The notes beneath the pieces were generated by a model. That model made no database searches. It had not been told where the DNA came from and saw only the letters and a program-made list of their open reading frames with translations. Both the position numbers and the translations under genes were made by a program. A stretch of DNA of 64,000 nt from Prosapia bicincta (lineage: Eukaryota > Arthropoda > Insecta > Hemiptera > Cercopidae), in NCBI GenBank assembly GCA_036971475.1, contig JBAIZL010000006.1:14770205-14834204 (forward strand). Direction: 5' to 3'. This document shows positions 34,380-46,065 of this stretch, in pieces. Every line of letters begins with the position of its first letter. Position 1 is the first letter of the stretch.

Positions 34380-36300
34380 ACATAGAGTTCAAATAGTCAA
34401 CAAGTTGAATCGACCAAAAACAACGCAGGGGCCCGGTAGGCCTACGTAAACGGTCAACGTAAGACGAGAAGGCCTATATAACATGTTAAACCAATATATA
34501 TGACAGCCCACATAATGTGTTAAACAAATATGCAGGCCTACATACATACTATGCTAGGCCGACATACTATGTCGGTAAATCACCGGCCAAATCCTATATG
34601 AACTGAGATAGTTTCACCTCATATATCAGGCAGAACCACGGGCAGGCAACCGTATAATATGGGAGTACTATAAGGTATAGCTAAACCAATATATACGATA
34701 GCCCACATAATGTGTTAAACAAATACGCAAGCTTGCATACATACTATGCTAGGCCTACATACATGAATCCCTAAATGCGCCTACTATGTTGGTAAATCAC
34801 TGGCCACAGCCTATATGAACAGAGATAGTTTCACCTCATATATCAGGTAGAACCTGGCAATCGTATAATATGGGAAGTACTATAAGGTACATCTACCAAT
34901 GCATAACCTATCAAGCCCATGACGGTCAACAAATATTACAATATAATTAAAAAAAGTTACGCAACCTATATATACATACAGTGCTAAGCCAACATTCAGG
35001 CATATATACTTTGTTAAACCAGCATGCAATATAATCTACATAGCCATATATACGCTGTTAAACCAATATGCAGGTTAACCTATATACATCCCGTTACCCG
35101 CATAGGCCTATATAATATGTTCAACCTGTATAAGTGATTGCCCTTATAGTGTGTTCAATAAATATGCGTGTAAACCAAATAAATACTCTGGTAAGCTAAC
35201 ATGCATGCTATCATAGATAGGCGTATATACTATGTTAGGCCTACATATCGCGTTAAACAAACATGTGTAAGCCACCATACATATTATGCTAAGCCGACAA
35301 GGGCCTACAAATTGTAACACATTATATCCACTGCATAGGTTAGCTAAACGGCTATCACACACTATCCTACAGGTACCACATAATATCTGATCAATAACAC
35401 ATAGTATCCAATGCATAGCCTGACGAAGGTTTAATATATAGTATCCAGAGGCCCCGCTAACGATTAACACGTTTTATCCATAAGGCCTACTATGTCGGTA
35501 AACCACAGGCCCAAGCTTATATGATCAGAGTCCGACACACATTTTCACCCGTCTATCAGGTAGAACCTCAGGCAGGGGGCTGTATAATACGGGAAGTACT
35601 ATATCGTATAGCTAGCAATGCATAACCTATCACGCCCATGACGGTCAGCAAATACTACAATATAATCAAAAAAAAAAAAAAAAAAAAGTCGCGCAACCTA
35701 TATACATACAGTGCTAACCAATATAGGCATATATACTATGTTAAACCAGCATGCAATATACTCTAAATAGCCATATATACGCTGTTAAACAAATATGCGT
35801 GTAAACCTACATAAATACTATGGTAAGCCAACATGCATGCTATCATACTATGTTAAGCCCAAATACATAATAGAATACATAATGTGTTAAACATATATGT
35901 GTGTAAGCCAGCATAGACATTATGCTAAGAAGACATGGACCTACAAAGTATAACACATTATATTCGGTGCATAGTTTAGCTAATGGATATCACACACTAA
36001 CCTACAATCTGCCCACAAATTACCACATAATACCTGATACATACCCCGGATAATCATTAACGCATAGCGGCCGATGCAAGTCATGACTAGGGCTAACACA
36101 ACATATTCAAACCATAGCCTGACTACGGCTAACACATAGTATCCGATGAGAAGTATGAATACAAAGTAACACATAATATCCGTTGCATAGCTCGGCTAAA
36201 GTTCGTCATATAGCCCCCTGAGTATAGCTTGACAAACACACAGCATTTCATGAGCGGCGTGATATAAGGTAACACATAGTATCCGATACACAACCTAGGA
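34380..36300 (+). repeat. mixed subterminal arrays, left arm
   Basis: TAAGCCAACAT/TAAACAAATATG-type units, with 37-bp ATCCGATGCATAGC units at 35,310-35,470 and 35,950-36,290. Two larger blocks repeat the phrase ATGGGA(A)GTACTATA(A/G)GGTA with CCCATGACGGTCAACAAATA. The minus-strand frame at 35,144-35,470 has an equal in the right arm (39,205-39,567, plus) simply because the arms are copies. Confidence 0.7.
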
Positions 36301-36846
36301 TCGAATATGACGTCATTCAGGTGGAGAACAAGATGGTGGCAATGTTGATACCGACTTCAAATAGGGGTTATGGCCTGTGTAGGCTAGATCAAATAGCCAA
36401 CGTTTCAACTAAACTACTGTTATACGCGTAGTTTAACCAACCAACATACGTGAAGTTCAAACGAACAGCATTGACACCAAGTCCAAATAGGCTATGGCGG
36501 CTATGCCCAGATCAGCGTTTCAGCTAATCAAAATGAAAAACTTACGCTAATCAACCAACATCCACACCGAAGTCAACTGGGTTATGGTTAGTGAAGGCAC
36601 CGGCAAAAGCTTTAAGCCCTAGACATAATTATAGCTATCAACGCGTACCAAAATAGCTATGCAGAAACCGTCAAGGCCATTACACATATTGTACACGTAT
36701 GTTCTCCATCAAACCGAGACTTTAGACACCATCTCTGTAAAACAGTTAACAAATTATACTCTACCACAATAGGTATGTCAAAACTGTTACCGGATCATAA
36801 TCTAAGACAGTGGTTACGTAACGCCCTTTATCAATTTAAGACCTTT

Positions 36847-37865
36847 TAACCCTCCCCCAAGGCTACGATCAAGGTCACATCGACCGCCTGCATCATCCAA
36901 AACCACCCCTAACTTCTACAACCACAGGTCAGTGATGCCCGTGATGGAGATACGACCAACCTTTGAAAGTTAGGGGTGGTTTTGGATGATGCAGGCGGTC
37001 GATGTGACCTTGATCGTAGCCTTGGGGGAGGGTTTAACCACGTCTAGAGGGGTAGTTTTTTGGAAACATTATTTTCAACCCACTAACCTAAGCTAGCCAG
37101 AGTGCTTCTAACCTAACCTACTGTTGGGTGTTCAACCACGTCTAGAGGGGTAGTTTTTAGAAAAAATTATTTTCAACCCACTAACCTAAGCTAGCCAGAG
37201 TGCTTCTAACCTACTGTTAGGTGTGCGATAAAGATGAGGATCATCACGCCATCTGCCATGTACAGAGATATTGTGATGGTTTAGTTAGTGACCCTCATTT
37301 GGCCTGTGTGATAGGCTACTCAATCGTAGCGCTATTTACTTAGCTAGTGTGACGAGTTATGTGTTGGTAGCTGTGATAAGTAATGTATTGGTAGCCGTCC
37401 ACACCTTGCTGTTGTCGTAGTTCATGAGGTGGTAGGTTTTCCTTACGGAGCTATTGTCTTAGCACTGATATAGGTCTTACGTAGGTATTACCTTGGTCAC
37501 GGATCGATAACTGTTTTTACGTAGCTATTGTGGTGTTGGTAGCTGTCTTTACGTGGCTAGTGTAATGGTTCATTATTTAATAGCAATCATTACTGAGTTA
37601 GGTTATGCATCTTTAGCTGTCTTTACATAGCTATTATGATAGGGTATGTATTGGTTGTTATCTTTTCGTAGCTATTTTAAAGGGGTAGGCATTGTTAGCT
37701 GCCTTTACGCAGTTATTGTGTGACAGGTTATGCATAGCTGTTTTTACATAAGTCTTGTGATAGGTTATACAATATTAGCCGTCTGTACGTAGCTATTATG
37801 GTAGGGTGAGCAGCGGTAGCTCTTTTTAACGTAACTATTGTGGCTGTCTTTACGAAGATATCGCT
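36847..37865. other. centre of the palindrome
   Basis: The left part (36,847-37,230) contains a second, smaller inverted pair: 36,846-36,909 against 36,966-37,029, around a roughly 55-bp loop. Its sequence (GGTGGTTTTGGATGATGCAG, GTCTAGAGGGGTAGTTTTTT, CTAACCTAAGCTAGCCAGAG) is TIR-like. A 110-bp block of it is repeated once (37,024-37,230). The right part (37,230-37,860) is a degenerate array of GTAGCTGTCTTTACGTAGCT plus ATTGTGATAGGTTATGTATTG-like units. No ORF has a recognisable domain. Confidence 0.65.
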
Positions 37866-39414
37866 TAAGGTCTTAAATTGATAAAGGGCGTTACGTAACC
37901 ACTGTCTTAGATTATGATCCGGTAACAGTTTTGACATACCTATTGTGGTAGAGTATAATTTGTTAGCTGTTTTACAGAGATGGTGTCTAAAGTCTCGGTT
38001 TGATGGAGAACATACGTGTACAATATGTGTAATGGCCTTGACGGTTTCTGCATAGCTATTTTGGTACGCGTTGATAGCTATAATTATGTCTAGGGCTTAA
38101 AGCTTTTGCCGGTGCCTTCACTAACCATAACCCAGTTGACTTCGGTGTGGATGTTGGTTGATTAGCGTAAGTTTTTCATTTTGATTAGCTGAAACGCTGA
38201 TCTGGGCATAGCCGCCATAGCCTATTTGGACTTGGTGTCAATGCTGTTCGTTTGAACTTCACGTATGTTGGTTGGTTAAACTACGCGTATAACAGTAGTT
38301 TAGTTGAAACGTTGGTTATTTGATCTAGCCTACACAGGCCATAGCCCCTTTTGAAGTCGGTATCAACATTGCCACCATCTTGTTCTCCACCTGAATGACG
38401 TCATATTCGATCCTAGGTTGTGTATCGGATACTATGTGTTACCTTATATCACGCCGCTCATGAAATGCTGTGTGTTTGTCAAGCTATACTCAGGGTGCTA
38501 TATGACGAACTTTAGCCGAGCTATGCAACGGATATTATGTGTTACTTTGTATTCATACTTCTCATCGGATACTATGTGTTAGCCGTAGTCAGGCTATGGT
38601 TTGAATATGTTGTGTCAGCCCTAGTCATGACTTGCATCGGCCGCTATGCGTTAATGATTATCCGGGGTATGTATCAGGTATTATGTGGTAATTTGTGGGC
38701 AGCTTGTAGGTTAGTGTGTGATATCCATTAGCTAAACTATGCACCGAATATAATGTGTTATACTTTGTAGGTCCATGTCTTCTTAGCATAATATCTATGC
38801 TGGCTTACACACATATATGTTTAACACATTATGTATTCTATTATGTATTTGGGCTTAACATAGTATGATAGCATGCATGTTGGCTTACCATAGTATTTAT
38901 GTAGGTTTACACGCATATTTGTTTAACAGCGTATATATGGCTATTTAGAGTATATTGCATGCTGGTTTAACATAGTATATATGCCTATATTGGTTAGCAC
39001 TGTATGTATATAGGTTGCGCGACTTTTTTTTTTTTTTTTTTTTGATTATATTGTAGTATTTGCTGACCGTCATGGGCGTGATAGGTTATGCATTGTTAGC
39101 TATACGATATAGTACTTCCCGTATTATACAGCCCCCTGCCTGAGGTTCTACCTGATAGACGGGTGAAAATGTGTGTCGGACTCTGATCATATAAGCTTGG
39201 GCCTGTGGTTTACCGACATAGTAGGCCTTATGGATACAACGTGTTAATCGTTAGCGGGGCCTCTGGATACTATATATTAAACCTTCGTCAGGCTATGCAT
39301 TGGATACTATGTGTTATTGATCAGGTATTATGTGGTACCTGTAGGATAGTGTGTGATAGCCGTTTAGCTAACCTATGCAGTGGATATAATGTGTTACAAT
39401 TTGTAGGCCCTTGT

Positions 39415-40490
39415 CGGCTTAGCATAATATGTATGGTGGCTTACACATGTTTGTTTAACGCGATATGTAGGCTTAACATAGTATATACGCCTATCTATGA
39501 TAGCATGCATGTTGGCTTACCAGAGTATTTATTTGGTTTACACGCATATTTATTGAACACACTATAAGGGCAATCACTTATACAGGCTTAACATATTATA
39601 TAGGCCTATGCGGGTAACGGGATGTATATAGGTTAACCTGCATATTGGTTTAACAGCGTATATATGGCTATGTAGATTATATTGCATGCTGGTATAACAT
39701 AGTATATATGCCTGAATGTTGGCTTAGCACTGTATGTATATAGGTTGCGTAACGTTTTTAAATTATATTGTAGTATTTGTTGACCGTCATGGGCGTGATA
39801 GGTTATGCCTTGGTAGATGTACCCTATAGTACTTCCCATATTATTCGATTGCCTGGTTCTACCTGATAGACAAGGTGAAAATAGCTCAGATCATATAGGC
39901 TTTGGCCAGTGGTTTACCGACATAGCGGGCACATTTAGGGATTCATGTAGGTCGGCTTAGCATAATATGTATGGTGGCTTACACATGTTTGTTTAACGCG
40001 ATATGTAGGCCTAACATAGTATATACGCCTATCTATGATAGCATGCGTGTTGGCTTACCAGAGTATTTATTTGGTTTACACGCATATTTATTTAACACAC
40101 TATATGGGGCAATCACGTATCCAGGCCTAACATAGTATATAAGCCTATGTAGGATAGCATCCATGTTGGTTAGCATTGTATTTATGTGAGTTTACATGCG
40201 TATCTGTTTAGCACAGTATGTAGGCTTAGCATATTATTTATGTGGGTTTACAAGCGTTTTTGTTTAACACACTATATAAGATATCATTCATCCAGGCTTA
40301 ACATATTATATATTCATATGTGGGTAACGGGACTATTGGCCTAATACAGGATGTATATGGGTTAACCTGCATATTGGTTTAACAACGTTATGGCTATTTA
40401 GAGTATATTGCATGCTGGTTTAACAAAGTATATATGCCTGAATGTTGGCTTAGCACTGTATGTATATATAGGTTGCGTAACTTTTTTTAA
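39415..40490. repeat. 538-bp tandem duplication in the right arm
   Basis: CGGCTTAGCATAATATGTAT begins at 39,415 and again at 39,953, with the following several hundred bases matching. The left arm has one copy. Confidence 0.75.
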
Positions 40491-42354
40491 TTATATTGTA
40501 ATATTTGTTGACCGTCATGGGCTTGATAGGTTATGCATTGGTAGATGTACCTTATAGTACTTCCCATATTATACGATTGCCAGGTTCTACCTGATATATG
40601 AGGTGAAACTATCTCTGTTCATATAGGCTGTGGCCAGTGATTTACCAACATAGTAGGCGCATTTAGGGATTCATGTATGTAGGCCTAGCATAGTATGTAT
40701 GCAAGCTTGCGTATTTGTTTAACACATTATGTGGGCTATCGTATATATTGGTTTAGCTATACCTTATATTACTCCCATATTATACGGTTGCCTGCCCGTG
40801 GTTCTGCCTGATATATGAGGTGAAACTATCTCAGTTCATATAGGCTTTGGCCGGTGATTTACCGACATAGTATGTCGGCCTAGCATAGTATGTATGTAGG
40901 GATGCATATTTGTTTAACACATTATGTGGGCTGTCATATATATTGGTTTAACACGTTATATAGGCCTTCTCGTCTTACGTTGACCGTTTACGTAGGCCTA
41001 CCGGGCCCCTGCGTTGTGTTTGGTCGATTCAACTTGTTGACTATTTGAACTCTATGTAGGTCGTTGGTCGTTTGATCTAACCGATCATTTTTTGGTAATT
41101 TCATATATTATTTGATAACCACCCCCACTTGATGCCTGAATCCAGGGTTACTTTACCTATCGGCTGGCTTCGAGATGGCTTTTACCTGAGTCCTTGCTCC
41201 GTGTTTGCTTTACCTATGGTCTAACTCCATGGTAGCTTTACCTAGGCCCCGACTCCGTGGTAGCTTTACCGATGGTCTGCCTCAATGGTAGCTTTACCTA
41301 GGGCCTGGCCGGCTCTACCTCAGGCCCGACTCCTCGGTTACTTTACCTATGGTTTGACACCTGGATGGCTTTACTTAAGGGCAGGCTTCGGGTTGGCTAT
41401 ACCTAAGGCCTAGCTCCTGGGGGCTTTACCTCTAGCACGACTCCTGGTGTGACTTTACCGAAGGTCCGACACCTGGATGGCTTTACCTATGGTTTGGCCT
41501 AAGGGATGGCTTTTCCTGAGGCCTTGCTCCACAGATAGCTTTACCTATGACTTGGTGGAGGTATTTCTCTTGGTAGTTGATATAGCAACCGTCCTAGCCC
41601 TGCTCTTGTGTAGCTTTACTTATAGGCCGACTGCATTGTTTATTATTTTAGTAGCATAGACAAATTTTGAGTTTGCCAATCATATACCCCTGGGCCCCTC
41701 ATCACCCATATCATTTAGGGTAGACCACTATAGTTAGGGCGAGCCTACTACTTGCCTAGACTCGCTCGGGTGCTGATACGTCATCAGATAACCATTAAAT
41801 CTTTCCAAAGTTACCCCCACCACCCAGGCTATTCCAGGGTTACTTTACCTAAGGGTCGGCCTCGTGATGGCTTTACCCGAGGGCTAGCCCGTGTTAGCAT
41901 TACCTAAGGCCTAGCTGCTGGGTGGCTGGGCTCGGATTGGCTTTAACCGAGACCGTGCTCCGTGTTAGCTTTACCCGCTCCTAGGCGGTGTTACCTCAAG
42001 CGCCGGTTCGGGAGTGGCTTTTACCTAGGACCCCGATTATTTTTGGCGATTTCTTATTATTTAATGACTACCCCTCGGTGAATCCACCCCCGCAGCGTTC
42101 CTTATTGGACTCTAGACATATCCCATACAGCCATTCGATCAAACCGTTCGATTTTCGGCATTTTCGTATTTTATTCAAAAACTACCCCTAGGTGAAACTA
42201 CCCCTACAGTAGCGATAATACACTCTAAACTCACCCTATCGGTCAAGAAACGTTTTTCCAAAATTTTTTCGAAAACTACCCCCCAACCCTTATTCCACCC
42301 CCGGAGCTACCCCCAGAGATGGTCCTGAACGTAGCCGAGGTCACCCCCTACACG

Positions 42355-42372
42355 TAGGTTAGGTTAGGTTAG
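42355..42372 (+). other. TTAGG run in the right TIR of element 2
   Basis: TAGGTTAGGTTAGGTTAG, the inverse of 33,065-33,083. Confidence 0.6.
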
Positions 42373-42580
42373 ATCCAGTTTGGCTGGCCTAGGTCAGTGT
42401 GTTGGAAATAAATTTTTTCGAAAAACTACCCCCTACCCCTCTAGACGCGGTCGAAACCACCCCTAAGGCAGGGATCAGGTGCGCGATGACCTCCTGCATC
42501 ATCCAAAACTACCCCTATAGTCCTAGGTTACGTAGCGGCCGAGTTAGGGGTGGCTGTGCTCAGGTAAGGGTAGTCCTACT

Positions 42581-42586
42581 GTTATG
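42581..42586 (+). other. 6-bp target-site duplication, right copy
   Basis: GTTATG immediately follows ...GTCCTACT. Confidence 0.85.
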
Positions 42587-43149
42587 AATGAACATTATTT
42601 ATTTTGTATGGTAACCATATGAAACTTTGAAGGTTATGACAGGAGGTTTATCTCATAAGCTTTAGAGAAGCTCATTTATAGCTGTTATGTACTTTTCTTT
42701 AAATTAAATATTATCTAAAAAACAGTGTAAATGCTTCAGAGAGGGACTCCTTATCGGCCAACCTTTGTGCCTTAAAAGGTTCGGTACGGCCCAGTTCCTT
42801 TCGAAACGTCGGTTAAACGACATCTCTCCCGTCACTCTCGACGTGACGTAGTTTCTTGTGTGTTCTAAACAAGGCTCGGTTTACACCATTTTTCTCTCTT
42901 TCTTTCTCCCGTCGTGTGGCGAAGGTACTCTTAGCATTAATAGTGACATTTTGAATATAAGTGATTTCTTTCAAGTTCAACAGGTAAATGATAAGTGCGG
43001 GAAAGGGTGCACCCGAATAGCTGTCCGACAAGTGGTGGTACTTCGCCCAGTGAGGTATGTGCAAAAATGTCAACTTCATTCATTTAATTATTTAAGGTCC
43101 TCCGGAAATCAATGTTGCCGTTACATGGCAAAATACTTAACAATAACTA

Positions 43150-43435
43150 TGGAAAGTTGGCTCAGTGCCAAAAAGCTCTAGACATCGAACATGCAAATAC
43201 TGAGTTCAAATCCTAAATAGTACCCGCAAATTTTTTAAATTTAATTATTGAATAATTTTTTTAAATCTGTATTGACACCAATTGTTATGCACTGTAGGTT
43301 TAAAAAAAACAGTATTGTACAATAAGTATTTGAGCTTTATTAGATCAAAAAACAACGTTTTTTTATTACCGAATGAAACTATGTACAATATGTATATCAG
43401 GAGAATGTGAGCTAATAGGAGTTTGAAAACCACTC
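43150..43435 (+). repeat. tRNA-derived SINE-like repeat, copy 1
   Basis: TTGGCTCAGTGCCAAAAAGC resembles a Pol III A box, and GAGTTCAAATCC (43,202-43,213) a B box, spaced as in a tRNA gene. The unrelated 3' part (GAATAATTTTTTTAAATCTG; CACTGTAGGTTTAAA; TATCAGGAGAATGTGAGCTA) is shared with the other copies and with the tail of repeat A. Confidence 0.65.
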
Positions 43436-44034
43436 ATATAGTGGCAATCTTGTTTTAAATGAGATATTTATAAAAGAAATAACTATAGACATTCCTGAGA
43501 CGGCAATTGGAGATTTGAAGTTGTTTGTTCACCTGTTTTCTGCTTCATCCAAAAAACTAAGTTTTTGAAACTACTTTTATGGATTCAAAATTGAATTTTC
43601 ATCTAACAAAGAATCCGTTTATGGCCTATTTTTGTATTATAAAATATTGTTTCTTTCAGTTTTCATCAAACTATACTTAATCAAATTTCAGTTCCAATCT
43701 CAATCTGTTTGTGCCTGAACTCCTAAAAGATGCTTTGGATCTTTGTGTGAAACAACGTGCTTTCATTCTATATGAACAGCAAATCTGGCAACAGAGTTAA
43801 CCTGAAGTCCCCCCGCCGTACGTGCGTATCAAGTTTCCATCCAGATACATACCAATTTCCATCTGAAATACATTTTTTGAGTCAAATAAGGTGAGTTTTT
43901 AATTCGTATTATTAATTCCAAGTGGTATGATTGTATCAAGCTAATATTGCTTTATCTAGAGCAGTATTCAATTAGCATTAAAGTCGGATTTTGTAATGTA
44001 AAACTGTAATCTTCTTTTTTATTTGTAAAAACAA

Positions 44035-44460
44035 GTAACAAACAAATATTCTTAAAGTCAATCCCTACTTAGGTTAACAGGGACAAATTTTAATTTAATT
44101 ACTTTTTATTACATAATTACAAATTATATAAATAAATTAGCATAACCTATACTTTAAAACAGCTGATCTACCTCATAACATAAAACCAGCTGTTTTATGG
44201 AATCATATGTGATCACCTTTATTAAGCCAAAAGGGACGTATTAACTATATTCCATACCTTGCATCTTTAGTGAGAGGTGTTTCTAGCACATAAAACTAAA
44301 ATTAATTTATTAAATTTATTAATATTGGATACAATTGTATTACCATCAAGTGTCTAACCCTACAAATTTAGAAAATGAATTTGAACTTGAGAAGATGAAT
44401 AATAGTTATTTTAATAACGGTTACAATTTTGAACAAGAGAGTTTGGAAAATATATATAAG
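44035..44460 (+). repeat. interspersed repeat A, copy 7
   Basis: Well-preserved order: AAGTCAATCCCTACTTAGGT head, AAAACAGCTGATCTACCTCA, CCAGCTGTTTTATGGAATCA, TTAAGCCAAAAGGGACGTAT, and the tail ATTTGAACTTGAGAAGATGA. It is followed by (TA)n. Confidence 0.65.
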
Positions 44461-44475
44461 AATACGAATACAATA

Positions 44476-44593
<118 letters not shown>

Positions 44594-45227
44594 GAGCGTG
44601 TGAATTATTAGAAGAAATTTTAACAAAACACATAAAAAAAGAAATGTACTGAAAATGTAAACAAAACAATTCCGTGAGTATATTTCGTGGGCGGGCATCA
44701 GTTAACAGTAGTGGATCCGCGACATCAAAAAGTTTGGGCTACGGTGGAATAGAGAATTAAAGTTTTCCACTTAGAATCCTCAAGTCAAAGTAGAATCTGA
44801 AAAAAAGGAATATAATTTCCTTCCAAAGAAAAAAAATGTTAGTAAATTTAGTTACTCAAAAATGAATTTCTTTAAACTTGACTTTTTGAATTCTAGCCCT
44901 CCAGACAGATTCGTTTAGGAAAAACATAAAAAATTACTGATTTATAAAAAAAATATCATATTTACACCATGTTATATATGTTTTTGAAGGGAATGAAACA
45001 TTCTTTCAAGAAATACATACATATGGCAAAATTACTTACATACTCGTATTTATGGAGCTATACAGCTTCGAAAAATGTATGAAAAAGATAAAAAAATAAA
45101 ATAGGAACTCTGTACATCACTGCACTTTATTATACATATTTTACCCAGGAATGAAAATAAGTTATACATATATATATATATATATATATAAATATAAAAT
45201 ACGTTTGCTTCTCTAATAATTTAAAAG

Positions 45228-45405
45228 AACATAGGTTATTCAAATACAAGAATATTTATTAATTTATATTCAAAGATTTTCGTTGGTAAACAGTACCAAC
45301 ATCATCAAAAATGAAAATTCATACTTGATGATGTTGGTACTGTTTACCAACAAAAAGCTTTGAATATAAATTAATAAATATTCTTGTATTTGAATAACCT
45401 ATGTT
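45228..45405. mobile_element. 178-bp foldback element with 48-bp perfect arms
   Basis: AACATAGGTTATTCAAATAC... at the left is matched by ...GTATTTGAATAACCTATGTT at the right over about 48 bp. An inner GTTGGTAAACAGTACCAACA / TGTTGGTACTGTTTACCAAC pair surrounds an 18-bp loop. It is non-coding, and either a MITE or a tail-to-tail Penelope-like fragment. Confidence 0.75.
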
Positions 45406-45475
45406 GTTTTAATATATATACATACATATATATAAATATATATATCGCAATATGTATTCTTTTGTATTAATAAGG

Positions 45476-45606
45476 AACTAAGTCAAAATACAAATACAAG
45501 AATTATAATTGAATTTACAATTCAAAGCTTTTCATTGGCTAATAGTACCAACAAATCAGGAATATTCAAATGATGAATATTCCTGATGATGTATTTTGAC
45601 TTAGTT
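45476..45606. mobile_element. 131-bp foldback element related to the preceding one
   Basis: The ends are AACTAAGTCAAAATAC and its exact inverse. An inner CAGGAATATTC...GAATATTCCTG pair is also present. The phrases ACAAATACAAGAAT and TTCAAAGCTTTTCATTGG are shared with the element at 45,228. Confidence 0.65.
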
Positions 45607-45809
45607 GCTTATTGCTAGTTTTCCATTTTCTTATTTAAACAGTATATGGTGTTTTACTCTTATTTTTGTTTGCTACTACGGTTTTGCTTTTTTTTAGTTT
45701 CTAACATATAAATCTGATGAGATCTATAATTTCTCATTCTATCCATCCCTTCATTATCCCAAGAAACCGCTCTCTTAAAACTTAATTTAAATATTCACGA
45801 AATAGGTTT

Positions 45810-46065
45810 CTAGTTATGGGGAAATTGGCTTAGCGCTATAGTTCTGGATTCCAAACATGTAGTCATTCAGTTCAAATCCGACATAGACAAAAACAATTTT
45901 AATTCAATTAAATAAATATTTGCTAAACTGTATTAACATCAATTGTGATTCACAACACTTAAAAAAAAAACAAAGTAATAATACATTTTAATAATCAATG
46001 AAAACTCGTACAAGATGTGTATCAGGAGAGAGTGAGCTAATAGAAGGAATAAGTGAACATTGAGT
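45810..46065 (+). repeat. tRNA-derived SINE-like repeat, copy 2
   Basis: A-box-like TTGGCTTAGCGCTATAG and B-box CAGTTCAAATCC (45,868-45,879). The 3' part ends TATCAGGAGAGAGTGAGCTA. It is the best preserved tRNA-like head here along with copy 4. Confidence 0.65.

Larger units (their letters stand above)
32857..36846 (+). repeat. Element 2 left arm of the palindrome
   Basis: It runs from AGTAGGACTACC to AATTTAAGACCTT and pairs with 37,866-42,580. The inner 600 bp differ from the other arm at only a few positions, pointing to recent duplication or active conversion. The region 35,310-35,470 carries units of the 37-bp family. An (A)19 run sits at about 35,669-35,687 and its T counterpart in the other arm. 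Confidence 0.85.
32857..42580. mobile_element. Element 2: giant palindromic element with 6-bp target duplication
   Basis: Both ends read AGTAGGACTACCCTTACCTG inward and are flanked by GTTATG. The two arms (32,857-36,846 and 37,866-42,580) are inverse copies of high identity around a roughly 1-kb unique centre. In order each arm carries a TIR with G-run and CCTAA motifs, a GGTAAAGC array, TAAGCCAACAT-type arrays, 37-bp units and the conserved inner block, the same parts as the left arm of element 1. There are no genes; open frames come as mirror pairs. The 6-bp duplication and AG...CT ends match the Maverick/Polinton class; the arm-to-arm shape suggests a snap-back derivative. Confidence 0.85.
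37866..42580 (-). repeat. Element 2 right arm of the palindrome
   Basis: Reverse complement of the left arm. It is about 720 bp longer, largely because a 538-bp segment is tandemly duplicated (39,415-40,490). The right end is GTAAGGGTAGTCCTACT. Confidence 0.85.

Noticed and set aside
35144..35470. 108-codon minus-strand ORF with a 120-codon counterpart at 39,205-39,567
   Set aside because: The pair arises because the arms are inverse copies; the sequence is 37-bp and TAAGCC-type repeat with no domain.
32857..42580. Palindrome as an assembly artefact
   Set aside because: Exact 6-bp duplication, a unique 1-kb centre, arm-specific differences and a one-sided 538-bp duplication argue for a real structure, although long reads should confirm it.
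43150..43222. Possible functional tRNA gene (A and B boxes)
   Set aside because: No credible cloverleaf or acceptor stem could be built; similar copies share a common SINE-like tail.
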